Assembly (NCBI RefSeq): GCF_025403485.1
Contig: NZ_CP099966.1
Coordinates: 4,338,501 to 4,402,500 of the forward strand
Reading direction: 5' to 3'
From: Chryseobacterium paludis
Lineage (GTDB): Bacteria > Bacteroidota > Bacteroidia > Flavobacteriales > Weeksellaceae
DNA length: 64,000 bases
Shown: one piece after another, positions 34,444-42,764 of the stretch
Numbering within the stretch: position 1 is the first letter of the stretch
How the letters are laid out: each line of letters opens with the position of its first letter
Made by a program: the position numbers and the translations under genes
The notes under the pieces: model-generated
What the model was told of the DNA's origin: nothing
Databases searched by the model: none
The model's input: the letters and a program-made list of their open reading frames with translations, nothing else

Positions 34444-35067
34444 CTATTTATTTATGTAATTTAATTTGTATAATTCCTGCTGTTCCGGATTCAGTAGCGG
34501 ATAAAATAAATTCATCTGTATAAGGCTATAGTGCTTTATTGCTTCGTCTTTTGGCAGCTTTAAAGTGATGCTATTATGGGTAACCCAATTATCGGCGATA
34601 ATAAATATCTGTGTACTAAGGTTTTCTATAATAAAATCAGGAAGGTTCTCCTGAAAAACTTTGTTTTTCTGGAAGTCCGAAAAAATAGTCTGAAATTCAT
34701 TTTTTCTGCCCATTGTGATCTTTTCATATTGAGCTTCTATTTGGGGGATCTTTTTTAAAATATCAACAAAATTGAGAAAAATAAAACGGTAAGAGTAGAA
34801 TATTTCATACGTATGAAAGGTGAAATCAAAAAGACTTTCTAAGGTTTTAACTTCAGCTTCATTCAGGTTATTCATCATTTTATCCATCTCAAGTATTAGT
34901 TCCGAAAAAATAACTTTTATAATATCTTCAGAATGTTTAAAATGATAATGCAGATTTCCAGGACTAATATTTAGTTCAGCAGCAATATGTCTTGTAGTTA
35001 TGTTATTATAACCCTTTTCATTAAAAAGACGAAGCGCCGTTGATATGATCTTTTCCTTGGTTTTCAT
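34444..35067 (-). CDS. TetR/AcrR family transcriptional regulator
   Basis: A 207-residue repressor. Residues 1-50 form the TetR HTH: TKEKIISTALRLFNEKGYNNITTRHIAAELNISPGNLHYHFKHSEDIIKVIF. The ligand domain is helical. A perfect 18-bp inverted repeat (35107-35124) lies between this gene and the divergent two-gene operon at 35160, so it probably represses both. Its own -7 element ends 4 nt before the ATG. Confidence 0.92.
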   Translation of the reverse strand: MKTKEKIISTALRLFNEKGYNNITTRHIAAELNISPGNLHYHFKHSEDIIKVIFSELILEMDKMMNNLNEAEVKTLESLFDFTFHTYEIFYSYRFIFLNFVDILKKIPQIEAQYEKITMGRKNEFQTIFSDFQKNKVFQENLPDFIIENLSTQIFIIADNWVTHNSITLKLPKDEAIKHYSLIQMNLFYPLLNPEQQELYKLNYINK

Positions 35068-35071
35068 GATT

Positions 35072-35079
35072 CAAATATA
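35072..35079 (-). promoter_or_regulatory. -7 promoter element TATATTTG of the tetR gene
   Basis: Exact TAnnTTTG match on the minus strand, 4 nt before the ATG at 35067. Confidence 0.5.
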
Positions 35080-35106
35080 AGGGAGATTTTCTTATTATTC
35101 TTAGAA

Positions 35107-35124
35107 TTAGAACATTTGTTCTAA
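35107..35124. promoter_or_regulatory. Putative TetR operator TTAGAACA-TT-TGTTCTAA
   Basis: A perfect inverted repeat of two 8-bp arms around 2 bp. It sits just upstream of both the tetR -7 element (35072-35079) and the operon -7 element (35131-35138), overlapping the -33 positions, the normal place for a TetR-type operator. Confidence 0.72.
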
Positions 35125-35130
35125 TTTTTA

Positions 35131-35138
35131 TATATTTG
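35131..35138 (+). promoter_or_regulatory. -7 promoter element TATATTTG of the 43-aa/membrane operon
   Basis: Exact TAnnTTTG match 21 nt before the ATG at 35160 and 6 nt after the operator. Confidence 0.6.
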
Positions 35139-35159
35139 CATCATAGAAATCAAAATATA

Positions 35160-35291
35160 ATGGAAGGGAAACAAAAATTTCATTACGAAGCAGCTGATGT
35201 TGAAAAGAAAGATGAAAAAGATATTCAGGAGATTGTAGTTAAAGTTCTGCAGGTTATTTTAGGAATTCTTATGGCGATCTTACATGCTTAA
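35160..35291 (+). CDS. 43-residue small membrane protein
   Basis: An ATG to TAA frame. The first ~24 residues are charged (many Lys, Glu, Asp), followed by a hydrophobic helix (IVVKVLQVILGILMAILHA) reaching to the end, typical of a tail-anchored small protein. It is preceded by a good promoter and operator and overlaps the next gene by 8 bp, so the two are translated together. Function unknown. Confidence 0.65.
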   Translation: MEGKQKFHYEAADVEKKDEKDIQEIVVKVLQVILGILMAILHA

Positions 35292-35667
35292 GGAATATAA
35301 GGTTTCAAATTGTTTTTTACTGGGTTTGTTATTCTGGCTAACCATTATTATTTTGCGAAGAAATGGTATTATTATTCCCTGGATAAATGATTATTTTACT
35401 GATCTAATGACCATGCCGATGTATTGCTATCTGATCCAGTATATCATGAATAAAATAATGGGCTTCCAATGGAAACCCAATTTAAAATTTATCATTACAT
35501 CGACTTTATATTTATCGGTTCTATTTGAAGTAGTTTGTCCTTTAATTTCTAACAGGTTTACTGGAGATGTTTTTGATGTATTGGCTTATTTTGTGGGTGG
35601 AGTGGGATATTCTTTTTTAAATAGAAAAGAAAAAAAATATAAACTATTACCTCCGAAATTTTATTAA
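35284..35667 (+). CDS. Small multi-pass membrane protein, TetR-controlled
   Basis: A 127-residue protein with about four transmembrane segments (residues ~10-27, 43-60, 68-88, 98-113). RFTGDVFDVLAYFVGGVGY near the end recalls VanZ-type and the so-called magnesium citrate secondary transporter-like short proteins of Bacteroidetes. That name is not supported by activity data I can see. It overlaps the 43-residue gene by 8 bp and, at its stop, overlaps the convergent receptor gene by 4 bp. Confidence 0.72.
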   Translation: MLKEYKVSNCFLLGLLFWLTIIILRRNGIIIPWINDYFTDLMTMPMYCYLIQYIMNKIMGFQWKPNLKFIITSTLYLSVLFEVVCPLISNRFTGDVFDVLAYFVGGVGYSFLNRKEKKYKLLPPKFY

Positions 35668-38042
35668 TTACCACCATTTCCACCTGCTCTGCTTGATTCT
35701 TCAAAATTTACCTGTTTCGTAGCTCCTTTTACATCATTATTTCCAAATTTATAGGTTACAGCAAGGTACACATTCCGGGTAATTCCTTTTGAATAATACT
35801 CTACATTATAATTAGGATAATATTCTATTCCTCTGTCACGATTGGTATTTAATAGGTCGTTTACATACAAATTGATCATAAGATTTTTCTGCATAAGATT
35901 TAATTTTACTCCGGTGTAAATAGAAGAATTCCCATAGTAATCGGTATTTCCATCTCTGTTGGGTAGATAGCTCCATAACCCAAGCATCAATGTGACTGTT
36001 TTCTCTTTGTTTAAGAAGAAGTTATTGTCCAGATTTAGATTTCCTCCAAATCCTCCTGCTGCAGCTACGGCTTCAGGAAGGTAAGATTTCGATTTAGCAT
36101 AAAAACCGTTTACAAAAACATTGGATTCCAGCCATTTTAATTTGTTATAGTTATAACTGATATTAATTCCTGCCTGATCTTCATTATAAAAGTTCTTTAC
36201 GATATTGTATTTAAGATTGTCCTGGACTACCTGAATTCTGTCCCAATTGTCTTTATTATAGTTATAATACAATGTAACGTTGAAATTATTTTTCAGAACA
36301 TATCCGAATTCGAAGTTATCTGAAAATGAAGGAAGGAGATAAGGATTTCCGGTCTTATACTCAAATTCAGAAGTATAATATTTGAAAGGATTTAAATTTC
36401 CAAAATAAGGACGGGTAATTCTTCTTGAATAATTTAAAGAGAAAGTATTATTTTCATTGGCTTTATAGCTTAGATAAGCTGTAGGAAAAAACTTTCCGTA
36501 TTTGATCTTTGCCGAAGAATTATCATTTAATGATACACCTTCCAAAGTGGTGTATTCGTAGCGAAGTCCTGCTTTGGCATCCCATTTATCATTAATTTTA
36601 AAACTTGTGGAAACATACGCAGCATAATTCTGCTCATTATAATTGAATGTATTTGTTCTTTCTTTATTGATTGTAAACTGACCGTCTTCGATATTAAAGA
36701 AATTAAAATCGGAATTGTTTCTAATAGTAGTATACTTTAAACCGGATTCTGTTTTTATTTTTGAGAAGCTTTTTTCTAAATCAGCCTGTCCGGAGTAAAT
36801 TCGGTATTTGCTTATAGGATTTGTAAAAGTTGAAACTGTATTGTCGGTAACTGTATTATAGAAATTTTTTGCATCCGAGTTATTAATCAGTAGATTGGCT
36901 GATAAACTAAGTTTACTCCCCGAAGTATCGAGCTTTATATCATAAAAAGCATTGGTATTGTGAACGTTTCTATGGTTTTTATTTTTACTGTCTGAGAAAA
37001 GGTTTAGTTTTCCTGTTTCATTGAAAATAGAAGTGTAATTTTCAGCTTGTTCTAAAGGATTACTAAAGGAATAATTATAATTGAACCCAACAAGGTTTTT
37101 ATCATTGATCTTATATTCACCTTTAAGGTTTCCACCCTTGTATTTGTAATTATTTGAGTTTTTTGTATCGGTGTTCCAGTAGTTTGAATTGGTAGTTCCT
37201 GTAAGATAATTGTAAGCTTTATTCTCCCAATAATTATCTCCTGCAGATAAATTGGCTGTCAGTGATAATTTATTTCCCTGATAATTAAAACTGGCTCCAC
37301 TTCTTGTACTCACTGTGGGCCGTCCATAATAGTAGCTTCCAGAGGTTTGTAAAGAACCATTCCAGCCTAAATTTGTATTTTTCTTTAAAACAATATTAAT
37401 CAATCCGCTTTTGCCTTCTGCTTCATACTTTGCTGGAGGTGTAGTGATCACTTCAATTTTAGCAACATCATCAGAGCGTAATGTTTTTAGATAATTAATA
37501 AGCTCCTGTCCGGATAAATTTAAAAGACGGTCGTTGACCATAATGGCAACATTACTTTTTCCTGCGATAGTAATGGCATCATCCGTAGCACGGACCATTG
37601 GAGTCTTGGATAGTGCTTCCACAACATCGATCCCCTGGGATGCCACGGAACTTTCAACATTAAAAACCAACCGATCGACTTTTCTTTCGAATAGTTTTTT
37701 CTTTACCGTAACGGTTACTCCTTCTATCTTCTGTTCTGTAGGTGGCGCTCCTTTTAATTGAATGTCTTTTTTCAGATTCCCTGTAATGCTTATTTTTTCA
37801 CTTTCAGTTTTTATACCATCTTGTATTATTTCCAGTAAGTAATTTCCATTCTTTTTAAGAGCAATTTTAAACGCACCTTTTTCATCCGTAATTGCAGAAA
37901 ATTTTTCATTATCTTTTGTAACAAGTATCTCTGTTTCTGCTGCTGGTTTATTTTCCTTGTCGGTAATAATCCCTTCAATGCTTTGTGCAAAAATAAAAGA
38001 AGAAGATAGAATACATAAGAAAACAATTATCTTTCGGGTCAT
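35664..38042 (-). CDS. Outer membrane beta-barrel protein with carboxypeptidase-like regulatory domain (TonB receptor-like)
   Basis: A 792-residue outer membrane protein. A signal peptide (MTRKIIVFLCILSSSFIFAQ) is followed by SIEGIITDKENKPAAETEILV (carboxypeptidase-regulatory-like beta domain), then a plug with VEALSKTPMVRATDDAITIAGKSNVAIMVNDRLL and DVAKIEVITTPPAKYEAEGKSGLINIVL. The last ~550 residues form the barrel of the OMP_b-brl_3 type, which differs from classic siderophore receptors. The C-terminus is a Gly/Asn tail without the usual terminal aromatic residue. Ligand unknown. The divergent Crp-family gene at 38183/38204 may regulate it. Confidence 0.85.
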   Translation of the reverse strand: MTRKIIVFLCILSSSFIFAQSIEGIITDKENKPAAETEILVTKDNEKFSAITDEKGAFKIALKKNGNYLLEIIQDGIKTESEKISITGNLKKDIQLKGAPPTEQKIEGVTVTVKKKLFERKVDRLVFNVESSVASQGIDVVEALSKTPMVRATDDAITIAGKSNVAIMVNDRLLNLSGQELINYLKTLRSDDVAKIEVITTPPAKYEAEGKSGLINIVLKKNTNLGWNGSLQTSGSYYYGRPTVSTRSGASFNYQGNKLSLTANLSAGDNYWENKAYNYLTGTTNSNYWNTDTKNSNNYKYKGGNLKGEYKINDKNLVGFNYNYSFSNPLEQAENYTSIFNETGKLNLFSDSKNKNHRNVHNTNAFYDIKLDTSGSKLSLSANLLINNSDAKNFYNTVTDNTVSTFTNPISKYRIYSGQADLEKSFSKIKTESGLKYTTIRNNSDFNFFNIEDGQFTINKERTNTFNYNEQNYAAYVSTSFKINDKWDAKAGLRYEYTTLEGVSLNDNSSAKIKYGKFFPTAYLSYKANENNTFSLNYSRRITRPYFGNLNPFKYYTSEFEYKTGNPYLLPSFSDNFEFGYVLKNNFNVTLYYNYNKDNWDRIQVVQDNLKYNIVKNFYNEDQAGINISYNYNKLKWLESNVFVNGFYAKSKSYLPEAVAAAGGFGGNLNLDNNFFLNKEKTVTLMLGLWSYLPNRDGNTDYYGNSSIYTGVKLNLMQKNLMINLYVNDLLNTNRDRGIEYYPNYNVEYYSKGITRNVYLAVTYKFGNNDVKGATKQVNFEESSRAGGNGGN

Positions 38043-38166
38043 GTGCGATAGTTTATTCTTAAGACAATTGAATTAAGAGAGGTATTACATACGGATTCAA
38101 AAAAAAGTATTGGATATCTACTTAGTCGATTAATTTATTTTATGGTAGAAGTTTCTACATTTAAAT

Positions 38167-38174
38167 TAAATTTG
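38167..38174 (+). promoter_or_regulatory. -7 promoter element TAAATTTG of the Crp-family gene
   Basis: Exact match; 8 nt before the ATG at 38183 and 29 nt before the ATG at 38204. Confidence 0.5.
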
Positions 38175-38203
38175 TTTTATAAATGATACTTGTAAAATTG
38201 GAT

Positions 38204-38779
38204 ATGCACAAAAAGCTTTTAAAATACATAGAATCAGCTTACCATTTCAGTTCATATGAAAAGGCAATGATTGAGGAATATTTTGAACCTGTTATTTATT
38301 CTAAAAATACAATCATTGAAGAAGAAGATAAGATTCCGCAGTATTTATATTATATTGTTTCAGGTTACTTAAGGCTATTTCATTTTAACCAAGATGGTAA
38401 TGAAGTTACCACTCATATCAACTGTCCACCAGGTTTTTTTACCTCTTACTTTCATTTTATCAACCAAACCCGATCAAAAGAAAATATTGAATGCATCACT
38501 GCATGTAAACTTTTACGGATTACAAAGGAAAACCTTGACCGGCTAACAGATAAAAGCAGTGGAATGAAGGATTTTAGTATTTCTGTATTTCAAAAATCTA
38601 TCGCTTACAATGAAAATCGTTCGCGAGAATTGTCTGCATTAAGTGCTGAGCAACGCTATCTAAAGCTTATTGAAGACTATCCTGAGATCGTTCAAAATGT
38701 CCCTGTTCAATATATTGCGTCTTTTTTAGGGATGAAACCGGAAAGCCTCAGTCGAATCCGCAGGAAATTAATTAACTAA
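38204..38779 (+). CDS. Crp/Fnr family transcriptional regulator
   Basis: A 191-residue regulator with an N-terminal cyclic-nucleotide-binding-like fold (KNTIIEEEDKIPQYLYYIVSGYLRLFHFNQDGNEVTTHINCPPGFF) and a C-terminal HTH (QYIASFLGMKPESLSRIRRKL). The CRP residues that bind cAMP are not evident, as usual for flavobacterial members. The start at 38204 gives the usual N-terminus (MHKKLLKYIESAYHFS); the ATG at 38183 adds seven residues and is also possible. It lies divergent to the receptor gene and 62 nt before the epimerase, which it may control. Confidence 0.87.
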   Translation: MHKKLLKYIESAYHFSSYEKAMIEEYFEPVIYSKNTIIEEEDKIPQYLYYIVSGYLRLFHFNQDGNEVTTHINCPPGFFTSYFHFINQTRSKENIECITACKLLRITKENLDRLTDKSSGMKDFSISVFQKSIAYNENRSRELSALSAEQRYLKLIEDYPEIVQNVPVQYIASFLGMKPESLSRIRRKLIN

Positions 38780-38841
38780 CAAAAGTCAAGTGAATAGGGA
38801 ATAAGGAGGCTGAACTTTGTATCATTAAAAAATCAAGAAGA

Positions 38842-39852
38842 ATGATACAAGAACATCTAAGCTTAGTCTCAGGAGCTAACGGACATTTAGGCAACAATTT
38901 AGTAAGATTTTTGCTGAAAAATGGAATTCCAGTAAGGGCGACAGTAAGAAATAGTAAGAATAAAAAGGCCTTTGAAGGATTAGATTGCGAAGTGATCGAA
39001 GCAGATATTACTGATAAGGTTTCATTTATAGAAGCACTTCAGGGAGTGGAGACCTTTTATGCCGTAGGCGCAGCTTTTAAATTATGGGCAAAAGATCCTA
39101 AAAAAGAAATCTATGATGTTAATATGTTGGGGACCCAGAATACTATTGAAGCTGCTGCTGAAGCTGGTGTTAAAAGAATTGTTTATGTAAGTTCTATTGC
39201 AGCTCTGGATTATACAAAATTACCAACCCGGGAAGATTACGGATATAATCCTGATCGGAGAAATATGTATTACAATTCTAAGAATGATGGTGAAAAGCTT
39301 GCATTTGAATTGGCTAAAAAACTAGGGATAGAATTGGTTTCTGTTATGCCTTCTGCAATGATAGGAAGTGAATCTTTTTTGCCTTTGAATGTTTCCTACG
39401 GAGTTCTAAAACTAATATTAAATAAAGAAATTCCGGTAGATACAAAGATAACACTGAATTGGATTGATGTAAAAGATGTTGCAGAGGGCTGTTACCTTGC
39501 AGCTCAAAAAGGACGCAATGGAGAAAGGTATATTCTGGCGAATGAAAAATGCATGACCATAACCGATACAACGATTCTGGCAGATCGGCTTTTTCCCCAG
39601 CTCAAAATCAAAGTGCCTTCTTCTGTTCCTAAATTTTTATTGTACGCGATCGCTGGGATGATGGAGCTTTTTGCTAAATTAAATGACAAAACTCCTGTTT
39701 TGACAAGGAAAGATATAGCTATGTTTTCAGGCTTACAACAAAATTTTGATATTTCTAAAGCTAGAAACGAACTGGGATTTAATCCTAAAGACCCTGAAAG
39801 TGTGGTTAAAGAAGCCCTACAATATTTAATGGAACATCACAAAATGCGATGA
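38842..39852 (+). CDS. NAD-dependent epimerase/dehydratase family protein (extended SDR, DFR-like)
   Basis: A 336-residue oxidoreductase. The Rossmann motif GANGHLG is at residues 11-17; VEADITD is the second strand loop; IVYVSSIAALDY precedes the catalytic Tyr-x-x-x-Lys in MYYNSKNDGEKLA. C-terminal substrate domain includes LNWIDVKDVAEGCYLAAQKG and the ELGFNPKDPESVVKEAL ending of dihydroflavonol reductase-like SDRs. The substrate is unknown. Probably in the Crp regulon by position. Confidence 0.9.
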   Translation: MIQEHLSLVSGANGHLGNNLVRFLLKNGIPVRATVRNSKNKKAFEGLDCEVIEADITDKVSFIEALQGVETFYAVGAAFKLWAKDPKKEIYDVNMLGTQNTIEAAAEAGVKRIVYVSSIAALDYTKLPTREDYGYNPDRRNMYYNSKNDGEKLAFELAKKLGIELVSVMPSAMIGSESFLPLNVSYGVLKLILNKEIPVDTKITLNWIDVKDVAEGCYLAAQKGRNGERYILANEKCMTITDTTILADRLFPQLKIKVPSSVPKFLLYAIAGMMELFAKLNDKTPVLTRKDIAMFSGLQQNFDISKARNELGFNPKDPESVVKEALQYLMEHHKMR

Positions 39853-39872
39853 AGGGAGAGAATTCCATCTCC

Positions 39873-40538
39873 CTAAGAGTTTTGGAGTTTGATGATACAT
39901 CCTTTATAAAACCTGGTTAGATCATACAATTCATTGAAATAATTATATAATATATCCCGATAGGGAATTGATTTTTTTTCTGCATCCTGAAGAGTTGCTT
40001 TAAATTCATCTTCAGCAAAGGAATACAATGTTTTATAATCAGGTTTTAAATAATCCATTAATTGAATATTTTCACTTTCTTTATTATGCAACTGATTCAT
40101 AAGTCCTGTGAAAAAAATTCCATAGATTAAAAATTGACTAAAATTATCTGCATTGAATTTATAGTGTAAAGTATTTTTAGAATGCCTTTGATAGTCGGAA
40201 ATGATTTGGTTGAAACTCCTTACATCTTCTGTAGGGATTTCATAAAACTGATCTATCCCATGAATGAATAGTTGATTTATCACTTCCTCTTCACCATTAC
40301 TATCTCCTGGATTTTCATCTTTATATTCACTTTGAAACCAACGAAAGATACTACAGAATTCTGTTGGAGTAAGATCTTCAATGTTTTCTTTTACTTTGGT
40401 TTTAATGATCTCTAAACTGGTTTTTCGATCTTCATCCAGATAGCCGAGAACGATGTTTTCTTCGCCACAAAGTTTTTTATATAAATTAATCTTGGCAATA
40501 GTTGGATTGGTTTTTATGAAATAAATTTCTCCTGCCAT
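39873..40538 (-). CDS. Protein of unknown function
   Basis: A 221-residue soluble protein that I do not recognise. It starts MAGEIYFIKTNPTIAKINLY and has an acidic middle (DENPGDSNGEEEVINQLF). It contains many aromatic residues, and the C-terminal half looks helical (FSQFLIYGIFFTGLMNQLHNK is a hydrophobic helix). No signal peptide. Convergent with the epimerase gene and upstream (divergent) to the tetR-MFS operon. Its base composition resembles its neighbours. Confidence 0.6.
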   Translation of the reverse strand: MAGEIYFIKTNPTIAKINLYKKLCGEENIVLGYLDEDRKTSLEIIKTKVKENIEDLTPTEFCSIFRWFQSEYKDENPGDSNGEEEVINQLFIHGIDQFYEIPTEDVRSFNQIISDYQRHSKNTLHYKFNADNFSQFLIYGIFFTGLMNQLHNKESENIQLMDYLKPDYKTLYSFAEDEFKATLQDAEKKSIPYRDILYNYFNELYDLTRFYKGCIIKLQNS

Positions 40539-40688
40539 AATTTTGTATAAAAATATTAATGATAATTAACTACCGTAACTAAAGGTACAAATATGTCATG
40601 ATATATTATGAATATATTTAAGGGATTTATATGCGATGCTATATTCTCTGTACTTCTCATATTCTTTTTGCCTATAAATTTAATATTT

Positions 40689-40714
40689 AAAAATAGATAG
40701 ACTTATCTATTTTT
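40689..40714. promoter_or_regulatory. Putative TetR operator, inverted repeat AAAAATAGATA-GACT-TATCTATTTTT
   Basis: Perfect 11-bp arms around 4 bp, containing TAGA-CTTA-TCTA (TAGA-N4-TCTA, the usual NemR-like operator core). It lies just upstream of the tetR -7 element and shares the core with the second site at 41325. Confidence 0.72.
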
Positions 40715-40718
40715 TATG

Positions 40719-40726
40719 TAGATTTG
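40719..40726 (+). promoter_or_regulatory. -7 promoter element TAGATTTG of tetR/MFS
   Basis: Exact TAnnTTTG match. It overlaps the GTG at 40726, so the start is the ATG at 40741. Confidence 0.6.
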
Positions 40727-40740
40727 TGAAAATTATTAGA

Positions 40741-41304
40741 ATGCAAAAGGAGAAAGTAAGAGACCGTATTATCAGAGTTGCGTCAGATCTCTTTTATAAG
40801 CAAGGTTTTAACTCAACCGGAATTAATCAGATCATCGCTGAAGCAGATATCGCAATTGGTTCATTATACAACCACTTTTCATCTAAAAATGAACTTTTAA
40901 AAGCTTATTTAATTAAAGAAGAACTAAAGTGGTTCAGTGGATTTGAAGAACATTCTTTAAAAATTGTTTCATCGAAAGATAAAATATTTGCTTTAATAGA
41001 CTATCGTAAAAAGCTTCAGACCTCTTCAAAATTTGCCGGATGTCATTTTATTAAGATCAATGCTGAGATAGGGGATAGCAATCCTGTGATTTCTGATTTT
41101 GTTATGCAGCATAAAGAAAAACAGCAGGCAATGATCAAGGAATTGGTCATTCAGTATAATGCGGAGGGTGGATCTGTAAATACAGATGAGATAACGGCTA
41201 ATATACGTCTGCTTTTAGAAGGAGCTGTTGTGATTTCTACAATTCATAAAAATACAAATGCATTTGATCAGACAAAAAAAATAATTCAAGGCTTATTGCC
41301 TTAA
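40741..41304 (+). CDS. TetR/AcrR family regulator of the MFS pump
   Basis: A 187-residue repressor. The HTH is VRDRIIRVASDLFYKQGFNSTGINQIIAEADIAIGSLYNHFSSKNELLKAYL, of the subgroup including AcuR and NemR. The C-terminal ligand domain has Cys51-type residues typical of electrophile sensing only in part (one Cys in FAGCHFIK). The start is ATG 40741 because the upstream GTG overlaps the -7 element. The MFS gene follows after 38 nt with a second operator between them. Confidence 0.9.
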   Translation: MQKEKVRDRIIRVASDLFYKQGFNSTGINQIIAEADIAIGSLYNHFSSKNELLKAYLIKEELKWFSGFEEHSLKIVSSKDKIFALIDYRKKLQTSSKFAGCHFIKINAEIGDSNPVISDFVMQHKEKQQAMIKELVIQYNAEGGSVNTDEITANIRLLLEGAVVISTIHKNTNAFDQTKKIIQGLLP

Positions 41305-41324
41305 TTTTTTTATAATTAAAAAAA

Positions 41325-41336
41325 TAGATATATCTA
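41325..41336. promoter_or_regulatory. Second putative TetR operator TAGATATATCTA
   Basis: A perfect 12-bp palindrome (TAGA-TATA-TCTA) with the same half-sites as 40689-40714, 6 nt before the MFS ATG. Confidence 0.6.
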
Positions 41337-41342
41337 TCTAAA

Positions 41343-42740
41343 ATGAAAAATAATACTTTTAAATTAATAGTGATCCTTTTTGCTCAATTGCTCACTATTA
41401 TGGATATTTTTATCATTAATGTTTCCATTCCTTCTATTCAGAATGATATTAATGCGACTAATGGAGAAATGCAGCTGATCATTGCTTCATACCTCATTGG
41501 TTTTGCTTCGTTTCTGATTACTGGTGGGAGATTGGGAGATCTGTATGGAAGAAAGAAGATATTTATAATTGGATTGTTCTTTTTTATGATAAGCTCTATA
41601 GCATGTGGACTATCTTCCCATTCAGTATTGCTTATGATCTCCAGATTTGTACAAGGGGTTAGTGCTGCATTGATGTCTCCTCAGGTCTTATCCATGATAC
41701 AGATTTTTTTCCCAGATCATGAAAATCGAACCAAAGCAATGGGATGGTATGGCATTACCATAGGTCTTGGGACATTATCCGGGCAGTTTTTAGGAGGATA
41801 TTTTTCATCACTCACTTTCATGGAAGAATCATGGCGTCTTATTTTTCTGATCAATATTCCGATTTGTCTCTTAGCCATCTTTTTAGGGTGGAAAGTTCTG
41901 GACGAATCTAAGAATAGTTTAGAAAGCAGTTTCGACTTTATGGGTATTTTCTTATTAGCAACCGGACTTTTTTGCTTTACCTATTCGCTTACAATGATGG
42001 AACATGATAATGAGAGAATGAAAAATATTCTTTTACTCGCTGTATCTACTGTTATTTTGTTCTTTTTCATTAAAAATCAAAAAGCAAGAATGGAGCAGAC
42101 AAAATCCTATTTAATAGATCTTAAACTTTTTGAATTTAGAAATTTTAATATAGGAATTATTGCTGTTTCGTTTTTCTTCATCATGCTAGATTCTTACTTT
42201 TATATTCTGTCCCTTTTCTTTCAGGATGGATTAAAGATCAGTCCCCTGCACTCAGGAGAAATTATTGTTTTTCAGGGCCTGGGATTTATTTTGGCATCTA
42301 TTATCTCACCAACACTGATATTTAGGTATGGAAAGAGATTTCTGATTTTTGGATTGACAATAATTATTTCAGTTTTGATAGCGCAGGGTTATCTGTTCTC
42401 TAAACACTCTTCCTTTTTGTTACTCTACATACTGCTTTTTATTCATGGATTGGGAGTGGGTTCTATTATTCCTTCGCTGGCTAATATTGCATTGTCAGGG
42501 ATTCCTGGAAAATTAGCAGGAAATGCTTCTGGGGTATATGTTACGTTTCAGCAATCTGCTGCCATCTTAGGGATAATTCTGATAGGAAGTATATTCTATT
42601 ATTTTCTTGGCACAAAACCTTTATTTATAGATTATCAGAAGGCTTTTATTGCTGCCTTATTTACCAATATTCTGTGTCTGATCGTTGTGATCATTTGTAT
42701 TTGGAGAACACCAGAGGGGCTTTTGCTTAAAAAAAAATGA
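41343..42740 (+). CDS. MFS transporter, DHA2 family (EmrB/QacA type drug efflux)
   Basis: A 465-residue membrane protein with about 14 hydrophobic helices. Motif A is GGRLGDLYGRKKIF; motif C-like GLGTLSGQFLGGYF and DHA2 motif D1 TIMDIFIINVSIPSIQNDI are present. It is likely a proton-driven exporter of drugs or toxic compounds in the inner membrane. Controlled by the upstream TetR gene through two operators. The last segment ends at a bidirectional terminator. Confidence 0.92.
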   Translation: MKNNTFKLIVILFAQLLTIMDIFIINVSIPSIQNDINATNGEMQLIIASYLIGFASFLITGGRLGDLYGRKKIFIIGLFFFMISSIACGLSSHSVLLMISRFVQGVSAALMSPQVLSMIQIFFPDHENRTKAMGWYGITIGLGTLSGQFLGGYFSSLTFMEESWRLIFLINIPICLLAIFLGWKVLDESKNSLESSFDFMGIFLLATGLFCFTYSLTMMEHDNERMKNILLLAVSTVILFFFIKNQKARMEQTKSYLIDLKLFEFRNFNIGIIAVSFFFIMLDSYFYILSLFFQDGLKISPLHSGEIIVFQGLGFILASIISPTLIFRYGKRFLIFGLTIIISVLIAQGYLFSKHSSFLLLYILLFIHGLGVGSIIPSLANIALSGIPGKLAGNASGVYVTFQQSAAILGIILIGSIFYYFLGTKPLFIDYQKAFIAALFTNILCLIVVIICIWRTPEGLLLKKK

Positions 42741-42764
42741 CAGCTTTAGAGCTGCCATTTTTAT
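42731..42764. terminator. Bidirectional terminator
   Basis: A CAGCT-TTAG-AGCTG core, extended by an outer AATG/CATT stem with one A-C mismatch. The A-run and T-run allow both directions, for the MFS gene (+) and the TlpA-like gene (-). Confidence 0.7.
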
